Part shown: piece by piece, positions 53,783-64,000 of the stretch | Position numbering within the stretch: position 1 is the stretch's first letter | Layout: every line of letters starts with the position of its first letter | DNA from: Deltaproteobacteria bacterium | GTDB taxonomy: Bacteria > Desulfobacterota > Dissulfuribacteria > Dissulfuribacterales > DYLC01 | Direction: 5' to 3' | NCBI GenBank assembly: GCA_028695735.1 | Contig: JAQVIJ010000005.1 | Coordinates: forward strand, 124,001-188,000 | Length of the DNA stretch: 64,000 nucleotides | The notes under the pieces: generated by a model | Seen by the model: the letters and a program-made list of their open reading frames with translations, nothing else | Databases searched by the model: none | Told to the model about the DNA's origin: nothing | Program-made: the position numbers and the translations under genes

Positions 53783-56332
53783 TCATTCCACTGATGCTGT
53801 TTGCGCGCTGGTCTGTTTCAGGAATCGGTCAAAGAAGCGATCTATGGATTCATCATCGGTCATGCGCACATCGAGCTGCCTTGTAAATGCGATGAGCTCA
53901 CCCAGTTTTACGAGGATGTTTTCTGTCTGTTGGTCGTCCAGCATCTTCACTCTGCCTACTACCAGGTCACCGTGCTGTTCCACTCGAAAAAAGAGGGCCT
54001 GCAACAGTGAGACGATGAGTGATGCCCGGCGTTTTCTGCGTTCTTCATCGGCAAAGCCTCCCACAAAACGGAAATATATGTAGTTGTTGTCAGGATTGGC
54101 CGTGAGATATGAGTCGATGACATTGAAATGATAACCTAACCGCAGGCTGATATTGCAGTAATTTTCGGCTATGATCGCCAGGTTTTTGCCGCTGTATTCA
54201 GGGATACCCATCAAGGACAGGGATGGCCTGGCGATGCCTGACAGGATATCCCTCATGCCGAGGGGTGCCGGCTCCTTGTCCCATGCACCTTCCCTGAGAA
54301 GCCCCTTGAGGATGGCATTGAATGGTCTGCTCAAAATGCCGGAGAGAGGCACGGTAGCCCCCTTTTTGTTGGGTTGTGCACCAGGTTTAAGGCCTCCTCC
54401 CAGGTCTATTATGTGAATGCCGATGGGAATGGGTGCTTCAAGGAGATTGCTGGACATGGTTTCTGATGAAGGTGTAAGTGTCTGCAGATGAATCAGGGAC
54501 TCCACGGCCTTTTCATGGCAGAAGCGCAGGATGTCGTGATAGGTCTGGCAGTTTTCCGGTGCAAACATTGAAGAAGAGGGGTCCACCAGATTGAGGGGTG
54601 CTATCCATCTGAGCAGCCTTCGCATGGTGCGCACCTCATTGGATTCAAAGAATACATCCTCCTCCAGGGTGTCCATTGTCAAGAAATCCGGAATACCGCC
54701 GGCATATATGCACATATCATAGGCATCTACCGTCACCTCCATGCCTTCTTTGAGGAGTTCCGTTGCCTTTTCTGCGCCAACAATGGCCGGCGTCCTGTAT
54801 TCCCTGGCAATGGTCGCCAGGTGTCCTGTGGGACTGCCCACCTCCGTGACCAGGGCTGCGGCCCTTTGAAGTATGGGGCTCAGCGCAGGACTTGCGTTTT
54901 TAGATACGGCTATGGCGCCCACTGGAAACCTTGTTAAATCGTCCTCTGGTGAGACATGCACCACAGGGCCTGTGGCGATTCCCACATGTGCCGCCTGGCC
55001 TTTCCCTTTTAGAATCAGAGGTAGTTGTTGAAGCTGATTTGCAAGCTCCGTCTGCAAGGCTGGTGAGGCGGATTGCAGGCGTAGCGGCCTTGCTTGTAAA
55101 ATGACCAGATTATTCAAGTCATCAAAGGTCCATTCGATGTCCTGCGGTCTTCCAAAGGCCTTTTCAATGGTGAGGGCCGCCTCGGCAACCATCTGAAGCA
55201 TTCTGGGGGTAAGCAGGGCCGACCCCCTTCTTAAACCTGATGGCATCGTGTCGAGGCAATGCTCATGTGCCTTGGTGTTCAACCTGGCCTCAAGCAGTTT
55301 GAATGGATGTGTGCGGGAGAGCCTGTACCAGTCAGACGGCGCAGAACCATTTACCAATGAGGCCCCGATGCCTGACACAGCGGACATCACCATTTCTTTT
55401 TTCAAAGGATTGGACGGGTTACGAGTGTAGATGACACCCGATACGCTGGCAGTTATCATCTCCTGAACAGCGATGGCCATGGGGAGTACATTTAAGGAGA
55501 TGTCGTCATTGCCCAAATATGCCATCACCTGCGGAGAAAAACGGGCGGCCATCACCTGTTTACATGCCCTGAAGACATCCTCGTGCCGCACATTTAAAAC
55601 GCTTTTGAATTGGCCTGCAAAGCTTCTCTCCGTGTCCTCGCCCACAGCGCTGCTTCTGACGGCAAGGGCAGGTCTGCGGCCAAGCCTTTCATATAGCTCT
55701 GAAAGGGCGGCCATCACCGCCTGTTCGAACTGTTCTGGTATGACGGCCTTTTCAAAGAGCTGTTTCACTTGCCGCCAGACCTCTTCATTGTTTTTATTGG
55801 CATTGAAGGCCAGTCTGATCTGTTCCAACAGGCCGTTTTCTTCCATAAACAGCCTGTATGCCTGAGTGGTCAGGGCAAATCCTTCGGGTATGCGAAGGTG
55901 CAGCCGGTTACAGACCTCGCCAAGGTTGGCGTTTTTGGCACCTACGAGCATGTCCATATCTATGTTGAGCTGATTGTAGGGCAGGGTTAGCTGGTCATGA
56001 TATGGCCCTGGGCCGCCTGACAGGATATCTTCCAGGCTGTTTTTTATGGCCTCAAATGGCTCATACAGGCCGAGATAGGCGTTTTTGGACATGGCATTGA
56101 GGTTGTAGATGACCTCTCGAATGATGTCATTCAGTCTGGCTATAGACCTTTCCAGAAATACCTTGTCAAAGAGATATGCACCGCCCAGACTTTCCTCCAT
56201 GGCGCTGATGATCTCAAGGGCCTTGTTGTTGAGCTCTATGATGTGTTGAAATCGTCTGAATATGCCTGTGAGGGACAGTGCGTTCGAGTCACTGGAATGC
56301 CGGGGAGTATGAAAGGCCGAGAGGGCTGTCAT
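53783..56332 (-). CDS. PEP-synthase-like protein, copy 2
   Basis: An 849-residue paralog with the same plan: N-terminal helices (FQHIIELNNKALEIISAM), ATP-grasp (AVRSSAVGEDTERSFAGQF, VSGVIYTRNPSN, DIEWTFDDLNNLVILQARPL), phospho-His domain (EVGSPTGHLATIAREY, His504) and the C-terminal module (NCQTYHDILRFCHEKAV, DLGGGLKP, YIYFRFVGGFAD, FTRQLDVRM). It starts 5 bases after the sigma-54 activator gene. Its C-terminal module is closer to copy 3 than to copy 1 in having RQLDV rather than RLLDM. Confidence 0.85.
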   Translation of the reverse strand: MTALSAFHTPRHSSDSNALSLTGIFRRFQHIIELNNKALEIISAMEESLGGAYLFDKVFLERSIARLNDIIREVIYNLNAMSKNAYLGLYEPFEAIKNSLEDILSGGPGPYHDQLTLPYNQLNIDMDMLVGAKNANLGEVCNRLHLRIPEGFALTTQAYRLFMEENGLLEQIRLAFNANKNNEEVWRQVKQLFEKAVIPEQFEQAVMAALSELYERLGRRPALAVRSSAVGEDTERSFAGQFKSVLNVRHEDVFRACKQVMAARFSPQVMAYLGNDDISLNVLPMAIAVQEMITASVSGVIYTRNPSNPLKKEMVMSAVSGIGASLVNGSAPSDWYRLSRTHPFKLLEARLNTKAHEHCLDTMPSGLRRGSALLTPRMLQMVAEAALTIEKAFGRPQDIEWTFDDLNNLVILQARPLRLQSASPALQTELANQLQQLPLILKGKGQAAHVGIATGPVVHVSPEDDLTRFPVGAIAVSKNASPALSPILQRAAALVTEVGSPTGHLATIAREYRTPAIVGAEKATELLKEGMEVTVDAYDMCIYAGGIPDFLTMDTLEEDVFFESNEVRTMRRLLRWIAPLNLVDPSSSMFAPENCQTYHDILRFCHEKAVESLIHLQTLTPSSETMSSNLLEAPIPIGIHIIDLGGGLKPGAQPNKKGATVPLSGILSRPFNAILKGLLREGAWDKEPAPLGMRDILSGIARPSLSLMGIPEYSGKNLAIIAENYCNISLRLGYHFNVIDSYLTANPDNNYIYFRFVGGFADEERRKRRASLIVSLLQALFFRVEQHGDLVVGRVKMLDDQQTENILVKLGELIAFTRQLDVRMTDDESIDRFFDRFLKQTSAQTASVE

Positions 56333-56337
56333 GGGCT

Positions 56338-57717
<1,380 letters not shown>

Positions 57718-57727
57718 AACGGGTTGA

Positions 57728-59152
57728 TTATAACCACAGAGGAAATTCAAGCCTGAAGGTAGTGCCCTGTCCGGGCTCGCTGATGACCTGTATATCGCCT
57801 TTATGCTCCTTTACGATGCCGTAACTTACGGAAAGCCCAAGGCCTGTGCCGTCATGTTTTGTGGTGAAAAAGGGTTCGAATATGTGTTCCATGACAGCAT
57901 GTGGTATTCCGGGCCCTGTATCCGATATCTCTATCATGGCCTTATCCTGTTCGGAAACCGCCTTTATTTCTATACGCAATTTACCGCCGTCTTTCATGGC
58001 CTGCAATGCATTCAGGATGATATTTACGAACACCTGTTGCAGTTGGCTTGAGTTGCCCATTATGGTTACAGGTTCTTGAGGCAGGTTCAGTTCCGTTTCA
58101 ACACCGCTGAGGCGTATCTGGTTTTTCAAAAGCCCCAGGGTGTTGTGAATAAGTTCTCCGAGATTCACCCTGTTCCAGTCGGTGGGTTTTCTTGCCCTTG
58201 AGAAGTCCAGCAGATTGCGCACGATCTCCCTTGCCCTGTCCACCTGTACGATGATGTCATGGATCATGCCGCGGCGTTCATCACAGTCCATATTGGAGAT
58301 GTCTTCCATGAGGATCTCGGCGGTAAGGGAGATATTGTTCAGGGGGTTGTTGATCTCATGGGCTATCCCTGCGGTCACCTTGCCCAGGGCCATGAGCTTT
58401 TCGGCCTGTATGAGTTGTTGATGTTTATCTTCAAGGGCCTGAAGCATCTTGTTGAGGGCATCTATCAATTCAGCGCATTCCGAACATATTTTTTTGGTAG
58501 GTTCAACAGGAATATATGATAATTCACCCCGCATGACCTGGGCCACAGCCTTTCTGATCTCCCTTAAGGGGGTCATGATCCATCTTGCCAGAAATATACC
58601 TATCATGGCGCAGATAGGTAAAATTATAAGAATTAAAATAAATGCTATAGCTTTATAATTTCTTGATTCCCTTTCTATCTGTTGTTTTGCACTGCTGTCC
58701 ATTGACATGGCACAGTTCATGAAATCATGTCCATATGCCCTTAGATTTATCTTAAGATTATTAAAATCTATTTCGCTGTAATCTTTACGAATAAGTTGGT
58801 GAATTAAGTCATAATAATTTTCAAATTCTGTTTTGCAGTTTTTGATATTATGATTAGTGATTATGCCAGATGTTTCCAACGCATCCATTGAAGTTTTTAT
58901 CTCATTTAATTTATCAATGGTTGATATTAGTTCATTTTTATTTTCGTATAATAGAAAGTTTTTTTCAGATGATCTTACTTCGAGTATCCTCTGATTTATT
59001 TCATAGAATGATTCTATAACACTTATTTTATCTTCTACCTTATAAAGCGAATAAATAGCGGCCATCGCGGCCAAGCCGCTTATGATGCATATAATGGAAA
59101 AACTCAGTATCAGTTTCCCATAGATGGTTCTAAATGCAAAAGAGATAAACAA
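57728..59152 (-). CDS. Sensor histidine kinase of the PEP-synthase-like operon
   Basis: A 474-residue membrane kinase. TM1 near 12-32, helical periplasmic sensor with VRSSEKNFLLYENKNE, TM2 near 168-190, HAMP, HisKA box AGIAHEINNPLNNIS and ATPase domain ending [19 protein letters not shown]. The sensor resembles that of the kinase at 5142-6587, with the same RxxEKN-LL pattern near residue 58. The first 150 codons are AT-richer than the rest. It sits between a receiver and a sigma-54 activator, either of which could be its partner. Confidence 0.92.
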   Translation of the reverse strand: MFISFAFRTIYGKLILSFSIICIISGLAAMAAIYSLYKVEDKISVIESFYEINQRILEVRSSEKNFLLYENKNELISTIDKLNEIKTSMDALETSGIITNHNIKNCKTEFENYYDLIHQLIRKDYSEIDFNNLKINLRAYGHDFMNCAMSMDSSAKQQIERESRNYKAIAFILILIILPICAMIGIFLARWIMTPLREIRKAVAQVMRGELSYIPVEPTKKICSECAELIDALNKMLQALEDKHQQLIQAEKLMALGKVTAGIAHEINNPLNNISLTAEILMEDISNMDCDERRGMIHDIIVQVDRAREIVRNLLDFSRARKPTDWNRVNLGELIHNTLGLLKNQIRLSGVETELNLPQEPVTIMGNSSQLQQVFVNIILNALQAMKDGGKLRIEIKAVSEQDKAMIEISDTGPGIPHAVMEHIFEPFFTTKHDGTGLGLSVSYGIVKEHKGDIQVISEPGQGTTFRLEFPLWL

Positions 59153-59175
59153 AATATTATTTCTCGCTTATTGAT

Positions 59176-59574
59176 TTATATGTTTTTATTACTTTCTGAT
59201 AATGCGCCTGACATTGCCCTTAATATGATATTTTTCAATTCTTCTAAACGGAATGGTTTAGGAATAAAATCGAAGACACCTTTCCTGAAGGCTTCCGATG
59301 CAGTATCCACCTGCGCATAACCTGTTATGATTATGACCTTGGCTTTTGGATTGAGTTTTTGTACCTCTTCCAGGATAGTCATTCCATCCATGCCTTCCAT
59401 CTTTAGATCTGTTACTACTATATCAAAAGATTTTTGCTTGATTGTATTCATAGCTTCTCTTGGATCTGTGAAGGTTTCCACTTCCATGCCCATTTTCATG
59501 AACGCCTGTTTCAATCTTTTGCCTACAATAGGTTCATCATCGATTACCAATAGTTTTATTGTTTGGTCTGACAT
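59176..59574 (-). CDS. Single-domain response regulator
   Basis: A 132-residue CheY-like receiver: LLVIDDEPIVGKR near 8-20, phospho-acceptor Asp in IVVTDLKMEGMDG, IIITGYAQVDTA and Lys in FIPKPFRLEEL. There is no output domain, only a short Ser/Asn tail. Encoded 23 bases before the kinase and 12 bases after copy 3, it could act as an intermediate phospho-carrier. Confidence 0.93.
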   Translation of the reverse strand: MSDQTIKLLVIDDEPIVGKRLKQAFMKMGMEVETFTDPREAMNTIKQKSFDIVVTDLKMEGMDGMTILEEVQKLNPKAKVIIITGYAQVDTASEAFRKGVFDFIPKPFRLEELKNIILRAMSGALSESNKNI

Positions 59575-59586
59575 AATTCATGCTCC

Positions 59587-62175
59587 TCAGTGTCTGCCTA
59601 TTATTTCATAATCTCCCATCAGAAAGGCCTCAACATATCTATCGACTTGTGCATCGCTGTCCATTTGAACGTCAAGTTGTCTGGTAAATCCAACTATTCT
59701 GCCCAGAATGTTAAGGGTCCTGATGATCTCCGATTTGGGCATATTGCCTGAACGTCCTGTGACTATATCACCTTTGCTCGCCACATTGAAGCCGAATGCC
59801 TCCAGTATGATGGCGATCATGCGCGCCCGCCTGGAGCGTTTGGTGATGTCGGTGGCACCGCCCAGAAAACGGAAATATATATGGTTGTCCCTTGTCATGT
59901 CGCTGCAATAGGCGTCTATGATATTGAAATGGTATCCGAATCTCAGACTCAGGTTCAGATAGTCCTTGCTGATTATCGCTATGTTGTGGCCTGAATATTG
60001 TCCGGCCAATGCATCCGTGGGTACATTGACTATACTGGTGATCAGGTCTCCAAAACTCACATCTGCGGCCCTGGTATGCCACACGCCAGGAAAAAGCATG
60101 CCCTCCAGTATGGCCTTCAGCGGTTCCGATGTTACGGATGCAAAGGTGATTCGATCGCCCGCCGCCTTTGGGTCTATGCCGCCGCCCAGATCAATCAAGA
60201 GTATGCCTGTTGGAATGGGGAGGTCCAGAGGCACTGCACGATAGTCCTTTAAAAGCCGTCTTTCGTCCTTGCCCATCTCCACCATTTGTGCCACTGCCTT
60301 TTCATGTATGAAACGCAACAGGTCATGGTATGTTTCGCAGGCCTCGGGTGTAAATTCATCCATCAACGGATCTACGAGTTTCAGGGAAGAGACATTGTCC
60401 AGCAGGCGTTTGAGCAGCCTGAATTCCTTGGTGGCGCTGATATTCAGGTCTGTTGCAGTCTTGAATGCCAGGAGTTCAGCCACTCGGCCTTTGTAGATTC
60501 TCCGGTCCTCAGCATCCACAGTGATCTCCATGCCGTCTGATACCTTGGAGAGGATGTCTGTTACATTGACGAGGCACGGCACCTGAAATTCCCTGCACAG
60601 AGTGGCCATGTGACTTACCGGCGTGCCGATTTCTGTTACAATGGCCGCTGTCTTGTGCATCACTCGAATGAAATTGGAGGAATCCCTTTTGCTGACCAAT
60701 ACAGCGCCTTCAGGAAATTCATTTAGGTCGGAGATGGTGTTTACAATGTGGACATGCCCTGCTCCAATCCCTTGCTGGGCTACTGAACCACTATCAGATA
60801 CGATAAGTTCATATTTTTTGAGGGCATCGGCCAGGGAACCTTTAGGGCCTGCCGTCGCTGGTATTACCAGATGCCGTGCCTGGAGTATGTATATGTCTCC
60901 GTTATGGTCGATGGCCCATTCTATGTCCTGAGGGCGTTTGTAATATATTTCAATCTGCATGGCATAAGCGGCAAGCCTTTCCAGTTGAGAAGGCGTAAGG
61001 CTTGGTTGGTCCTGTAATTCCGAAGGGATATCCAATTCACCCAGTTCACCCTCCTCCTTTGGGTACAGACCTGTATTCTTGCGGGCTATGCTTTGGGTTA
61101 ACAGGGTATAGGGCGGCTTTTTTTGAACACGGAATGTGTCCACAGGTGCCCGGCCTTCCACGATGGCCTCTCCCTGCCCCCATGTGGAGACAATGATCAT
61201 GGCATCGCCCGCGGGGTCAGCGGGATCAACGGTATAAATTACGCCGCTTGCACTGGATTCCACCATTCGGTAACAGCCGACAGCGATGGACATATGCCCT
61301 TCGCCTGGGAATACCCTCAGCCGGTAACGCAAGGCCTTTGGGCTGAAGAGGCTGGCCACTACTTGCAGATATGCCTTGAATACAGCCGTAGGGGCTGGAG
61401 ATACATTTAGGATGGTCCTGAACTGGCCTGCAAAAGAGAAATTCATGTCCTCTTCCTGGGCGCTGCTTCTGATTGCAAGCCGCAGATCTTCTCCAAATAT
61501 ACCTTTGATGGCCTTTAGTTGATCAGCGATAGCGGACAGCAGTCCATCGGGCGGCTGGGCATTCAGAATGCCTTGCTCAAGGGAGTGTCTCAAGGGCTCC
61601 AGGGCTTCTACTGTGCATTCTGGTGCCTCCATGGCGGTCTCAAAGGCATTCAAGGCCTCCCGCAGGCCGTTGTGGTCTATGAGATCGTGGTATGCCCTGG
61701 TGGTCAGAATAAAGCCTTCCGGAATTTTAAGCCTCAGTTCATGGAGCATTTGAGAGAGATGGGCATTTTTACCTCCCAGTATGATGTAATGGGAACGGGA
61801 TGTGTCTGCGATATTGATCACTGGAACGCCGTCCCTGTCCTCTCTGTTTTCCATGACTGTATCAAGGCGTGTAGTCAATCGGTCATATGTGGAATACAAT
61901 ATTTGATATTTGTTGTTACAAAGTGCATTCAGGGCATGAACAGATTGCAATACGGCCTTTTCAAGGCCTTCCATGGTGTTATATATGTATTGTCTGTCAA
62001 AGATGTAGTCCCCGCTTAGCTTCTCTCCAAGATCGGCAATCAATTCAAGGGCGCTGTTGTTGCAGCGAAGGACCTCTCTAAAACGCTCAAAGGCGGTGGC
62101 CGCTGAAAGGGGGGCTTCGCCGCCTTCTGTTTTGCCACCGCCAAAGATATGTTTCAGGCTCTCAAGGATATTCAA
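59587..62175 (-). CDS. PEP-synthase-like protein, copy 3
   Basis: An 862-residue paralog. N-terminal helices (FREVLRCNNSALELIADL), ATP-grasp (AIRSSAQEEDMNFSFAGQF, GVIYTVDPADPAGD, DIEWAIDHNGDIYILQARHL), phospho-His domain (EIGTPVSHMATLCREF, His522) and the C-terminal module (ACETYHDLLRFIHEKAV, DLGGGIDPKAAG, YIYFRFLGGATDI, GFTRQLDVQMDSD). Note QARH in place of QARP at the end of the ATP-grasp region. First of the three in the operon, 24 bases after the TIGR02186 gene. Confidence 0.85.
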   Translation of the reverse strand: MNILESLKHIFGGGKTEGGEAPLSAATAFERFREVLRCNNSALELIADLGEKLSGDYIFDRQYIYNTMEGLEKAVLQSVHALNALCNNKYQILYSTYDRLTTRLDTVMENREDRDGVPVINIADTSRSHYIILGGKNAHLSQMLHELRLKIPEGFILTTRAYHDLIDHNGLREALNAFETAMEAPECTVEALEPLRHSLEQGILNAQPPDGLLSAIADQLKAIKGIFGEDLRLAIRSSAQEEDMNFSFAGQFRTILNVSPAPTAVFKAYLQVVASLFSPKALRYRLRVFPGEGHMSIAVGCYRMVESSASGVIYTVDPADPAGDAMIIVSTWGQGEAIVEGRAPVDTFRVQKKPPYTLLTQSIARKNTGLYPKEEGELGELDIPSELQDQPSLTPSQLERLAAYAMQIEIYYKRPQDIEWAIDHNGDIYILQARHLVIPATAGPKGSLADALKKYELIVSDSGSVAQQGIGAGHVHIVNTISDLNEFPEGAVLVSKRDSSNFIRVMHKTAAIVTEIGTPVSHMATLCREFQVPCLVNVTDILSKVSDGMEITVDAEDRRIYKGRVAELLAFKTATDLNISATKEFRLLKRLLDNVSSLKLVDPLMDEFTPEACETYHDLLRFIHEKAVAQMVEMGKDERRLLKDYRAVPLDLPIPTGILLIDLGGGIDPKAAGDRITFASVTSEPLKAILEGMLFPGVWHTRAADVSFGDLITSIVNVPTDALAGQYSGHNIAIISKDYLNLSLRFGYHFNIIDAYCSDMTRDNHIYFRFLGGATDITKRSRRARMIAIILEAFGFNVASKGDIVTGRSGNMPKSEIIRTLNILGRIVGFTRQLDVQMDSDAQVDRYVEAFLMGDYEIIGRH

Positions 62176-62199
62176 GCCGGGTCCCCACCTCCCTTGCCT

Positions 62200-63009
62200 T
62201 TAATGACCTCCGCCGCCTTTGAATACTATGCCTACGCCAAGACCAGCAAGCATGGCTATCACAATGGCTATTACACCATATATGGCCGGATTTTTAAATG
62301 CAAGGTCTGACAACAGGGTTATCATGCCGGATGTCTTGACAAAGAGTTTTTGGGATGCTTCAGCATAGACCTTGCCATCTCGAATGGCAAGAACAGCCAC
62401 TTTATATTCGCCGGGAGATGCCTGGTAAGGCCAATCCACCGTCGCTGAAAAGCCGCCCTTCCCATCTTTTACAACAGTACCCTCGTGAATGCCATAGACC
62501 CTGTCTTTTTCCTTGAATTTTATAAATTCATTGAACCAGCGGTCCTTGTCCACAGGGCCCTTGGAACTGGTTATTTCCACCTGTGCCTTGATGGCATCAT
62601 ATCCCACCAGACTCCTGATGCGTTCCTCTGGAGTTGTGATCTTCTGAATCTCTCCTGTTGTGTAGAGCAGATAGACATTGGAAACAGGTTTGAATTCCAT
62701 ATCCCCTATCTTCATCCAGAAGAGGCCGGCTGCCTTGCCCATGAATTTTAGACTGCTTTCCGTGGGAGGCGAGGAGATCTTGATGATGATCTCGTCGTTG
62801 GCGTCGCTTTTTCCGGTGATGGTCAATTTAGCCCCATGATAAAAGGAGTCGATGAAGACCTCATCCGGAAGCACCTCACAAGTGACCGGTGCCTTTTCAA
62901 TAACGGATGATGCGGCCTCGGTTGGTTCCGCTGCCATCGAGTGGTCTGCCATAAAGAGGGCGCCAATGAGCAGGACTACGGCTACATATAGATATTTTGT
63001 ATGTGACAT
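62200..63009 (-). CDS. TIGR02186-type membrane-anchored protein
   Basis: A 269-residue protein with a signal peptide (residues 1-26), an extracytoplasmic beta-rich domain (EVLPDEVFIDSFYHGAKLTI, then LKFMGKAAGLFWMKIGDMEF) and a C-terminal TM helix ending GVGIVFKGGGGH. The family (Alph_Pro_TM) is regularly found next to TauE/SafE exporters, and that is the case here, 2 bases after the exporter gene. It is probably an accessory protein of the exporter. Confidence 0.85.
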   Translation of the reverse strand: MSHTKYLYVAVVLLIGALFMADHSMAAEPTEAASSVIEKAPVTCEVLPDEVFIDSFYHGAKLTITGKSDANDEIIIKISSPPTESSLKFMGKAAGLFWMKIGDMEFKPVSNVYLLYTTGEIQKITTPEERIRSLVGYDAIKAQVEITSSKGPVDKDRWFNEFIKFKEKDRVYGIHEGTVVKDGKGGFSATVDWPYQASPGEYKVAVLAIRDGKVYAEASQKLFVKTSGMITLLSDLAFKNPAIYGVIAIVIAMLAGLGVGIVFKGGGGH

Positions 63010-63011
63010 GA

Positions 63012-63968
63012 TTAGTGTCCTCCTTTATATGCCAGAAGAAGCGATGGCTCCATGAGAAGCTCCAGGACGATCTTCACTGTCACTGCAAGCACTATAATGG
63101 CAAGCAATATCTTGAGTTGGTCACCGTGGAGTTTTTTGCCGATCTTTGTGCCGATTTGAGCGCCGAATGTGGAGCCGAGCAGCAGCAGAATGGCCAGCAC
63201 AAAGTCCACTGTGTGGTTGGTGTAGGCCTGAAGGAATGTTACCTCCACGCAGGTGAACATGATCTGGAAAAGGCTGGTTCCCACCACTACGTGCATGGGC
63301 ATTCTCAGCAGGTAGATCATGACAGGCACCATGAGAAAACCGCCTCCAACCCCCATGATGGCTGCCAGTATTCCCACAAACGCTCCAAGGCCTACCGGCA
63401 CCAGAGCGGAATGAGTGACTCCCGATTTTTCAAAGTATATCTGTATGGGTAAGGCGCCCATAAAACCTTTCGATGGTTTGGTGCCTGCGTCTTTTTTTGA
63501 TGATGCGTCCTGTTGTGTCTTTTGGGCATTGCCGCCGCCAGCCTTGGCCTTTCTCAGGGCGTTCAGGCTCTCAAAAAACATGAATGTGCCCACAAGGCCG
63601 AGCATGATGACATAGGTCATTTTAATGAGAAAATCGGCTCCGCCGGTCGCCCTTAGTACCTTGATCAATTGAACCCCCAATGCGCCGCCTGTAAAGCCGC
63701 CGACGAGCAGCAGAAAACCCATCTTGAAATCCACATTGCCAAGCCTCCAGTGGGCTAGTGTGCCTGTGGCTGACGCCGCTACGATCTGGTTGGCGTCCGT
63801 GGCCGCTGCAATGGTGGGCGGTATGCCGACCATCATGAGTAGAGGCGTCATGAGAAAACCGCCGCCAACGCCGAAAAGACCCGATAGAAGACCCACCAGC
63901 AGCCCCAAGCCTACTGGCACCAGAATGTTCACACTTGTAAGTGCGAGAGGTAAGTAAAGATACAGCAT
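63012..63968 (-). CDS. Sulfite exporter TauE/SafE family membrane protein
   Basis: A 318-residue inner-membrane protein with eight or so TM segments and the internal duplication of the family: VGLGLLVGLLSGLFGVGGGF at 17-36 and VGLGAFVGILAAIMGVGGGF near 200. It is a different type from the exporter at 3097-4197. A Gly/Gln/Lys-rich cytoplasmic linker lies at about 145-165. It is the first gene of the operon visible in the window; its promoter lies beyond base 63969. Confidence 0.92.
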   Translation of the reverse strand: MLYLYLPLALTSVNILVPVGLGLLVGLLSGLFGVGGGFLMTPLLMMVGIPPTIAAATDANQIVAASATGTLAHWRLGNVDFKMGFLLLVGGFTGGALGVQLIKVLRATGGADFLIKMTYVIMLGLVGTFMFFESLNALRKAKAGGGNAQKTQQDASSKKDAGTKPSKGFMGALPIQIYFEKSGVTHSALVPVGLGAFVGILAAIMGVGGGFLMVPVMIYLLRMPMHVVVGTSLFQIMFTCVEVTFLQAYTNHTVDFVLAILLLLGSTFGAQIGTKIGKKLHGDQLKILLAIIVLAVTVKIVLELLMEPSLLLAYKGGH

Positions 63969-64000
63969 AAGCTCCCTTCCTTTTTAATTGAATTTTTGTC

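Overview
The window reads as a chromosomal segment of an anaerobic Desulfobacterota-type bacterium (former Deltaproteobacteria). This is inferred from gene order (xerC-hslV-hslU-argB-argD-argF; ispE-tRNA-prs-rplY-pth), several sigma-54 response regulators, two sulfite-exporter (TauE/SafE) loci and PEP-synthase-like proteins. No rRNA or other strong taxonomic marker is present, so the placement is moderate in confidence. Coding density is high; the gaps hold regulatory sites and dispersed palindromic repeats.

Layout. 1-2118: end of a citramalate synthase gene, a CheX-like protein and a CsgG-like secreted protein. 2218-8477: a two-component locus. A minus-strand operon (two small proteins sharing a short helical motif, a TauE/SafE exporter, a double-domain universal stress protein) faces a histidine kinase plus sigma-54 activator pair, followed by a USP-like gene that carries the same short motif. 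Sigma-54 promoters and TGTTGC-type inverted repeats in the gaps tie these genes into one small regulon. 9355-29379: mostly housekeeping (rhlE, argFDB, hslUV, xerC, a lysozyme-like protein, namZ, hisFH, pth, rplY, prs, tRNA-Gln, ispE, a nuclease, purC, rlmE, a GlcF-type Fe-S protein). 29387-33665: a metallophosphatase-like gene with an in-frame TGA (candidate selenocysteine), HD and RibD-reductase proteins, a SYLF protein, tRNA-Val and a radical SAM enzyme. 33819-40587: ftsH-folP-cdaA-ybbR-glmM-LOG protein, the usual c-di-AMP/glmM block. 40541-48691: a membrane histidine kinase operon, a lone receiver, a phosphatase / headless PEP-synthase-like / nagZ operon and a Ser/Thr phosphatase.

48692-51168 is a repeat-rich gap holding an IS256-family element that landed inside one copy of a dispersed repeat, leaving a clear target duplication. 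51169-63968 is one apparent 12.8-kb minus-strand operon: TauE/SafE, a TIGR02186 membrane protein, three PEP-synthase-like proteins, a receiver, a histidine kinase and a sigma-54 activator.

The most unusual content is the set of four related proteins with a common N-terminal helical region and a common C-terminal module of about 280 residues that I cannot assign to a known family. Three carry an ATP-grasp domain and a phospho-histidine domain between these ends but show no PEP/pyruvate barrel. The fourth lacks the whole catalytic middle and sits with a dual-specificity phosphatase. Together with the exporter and two-component genes, this looks like an undescribed phosphotransfer or signalling system linked to sulfur-oxyanion export or stress.
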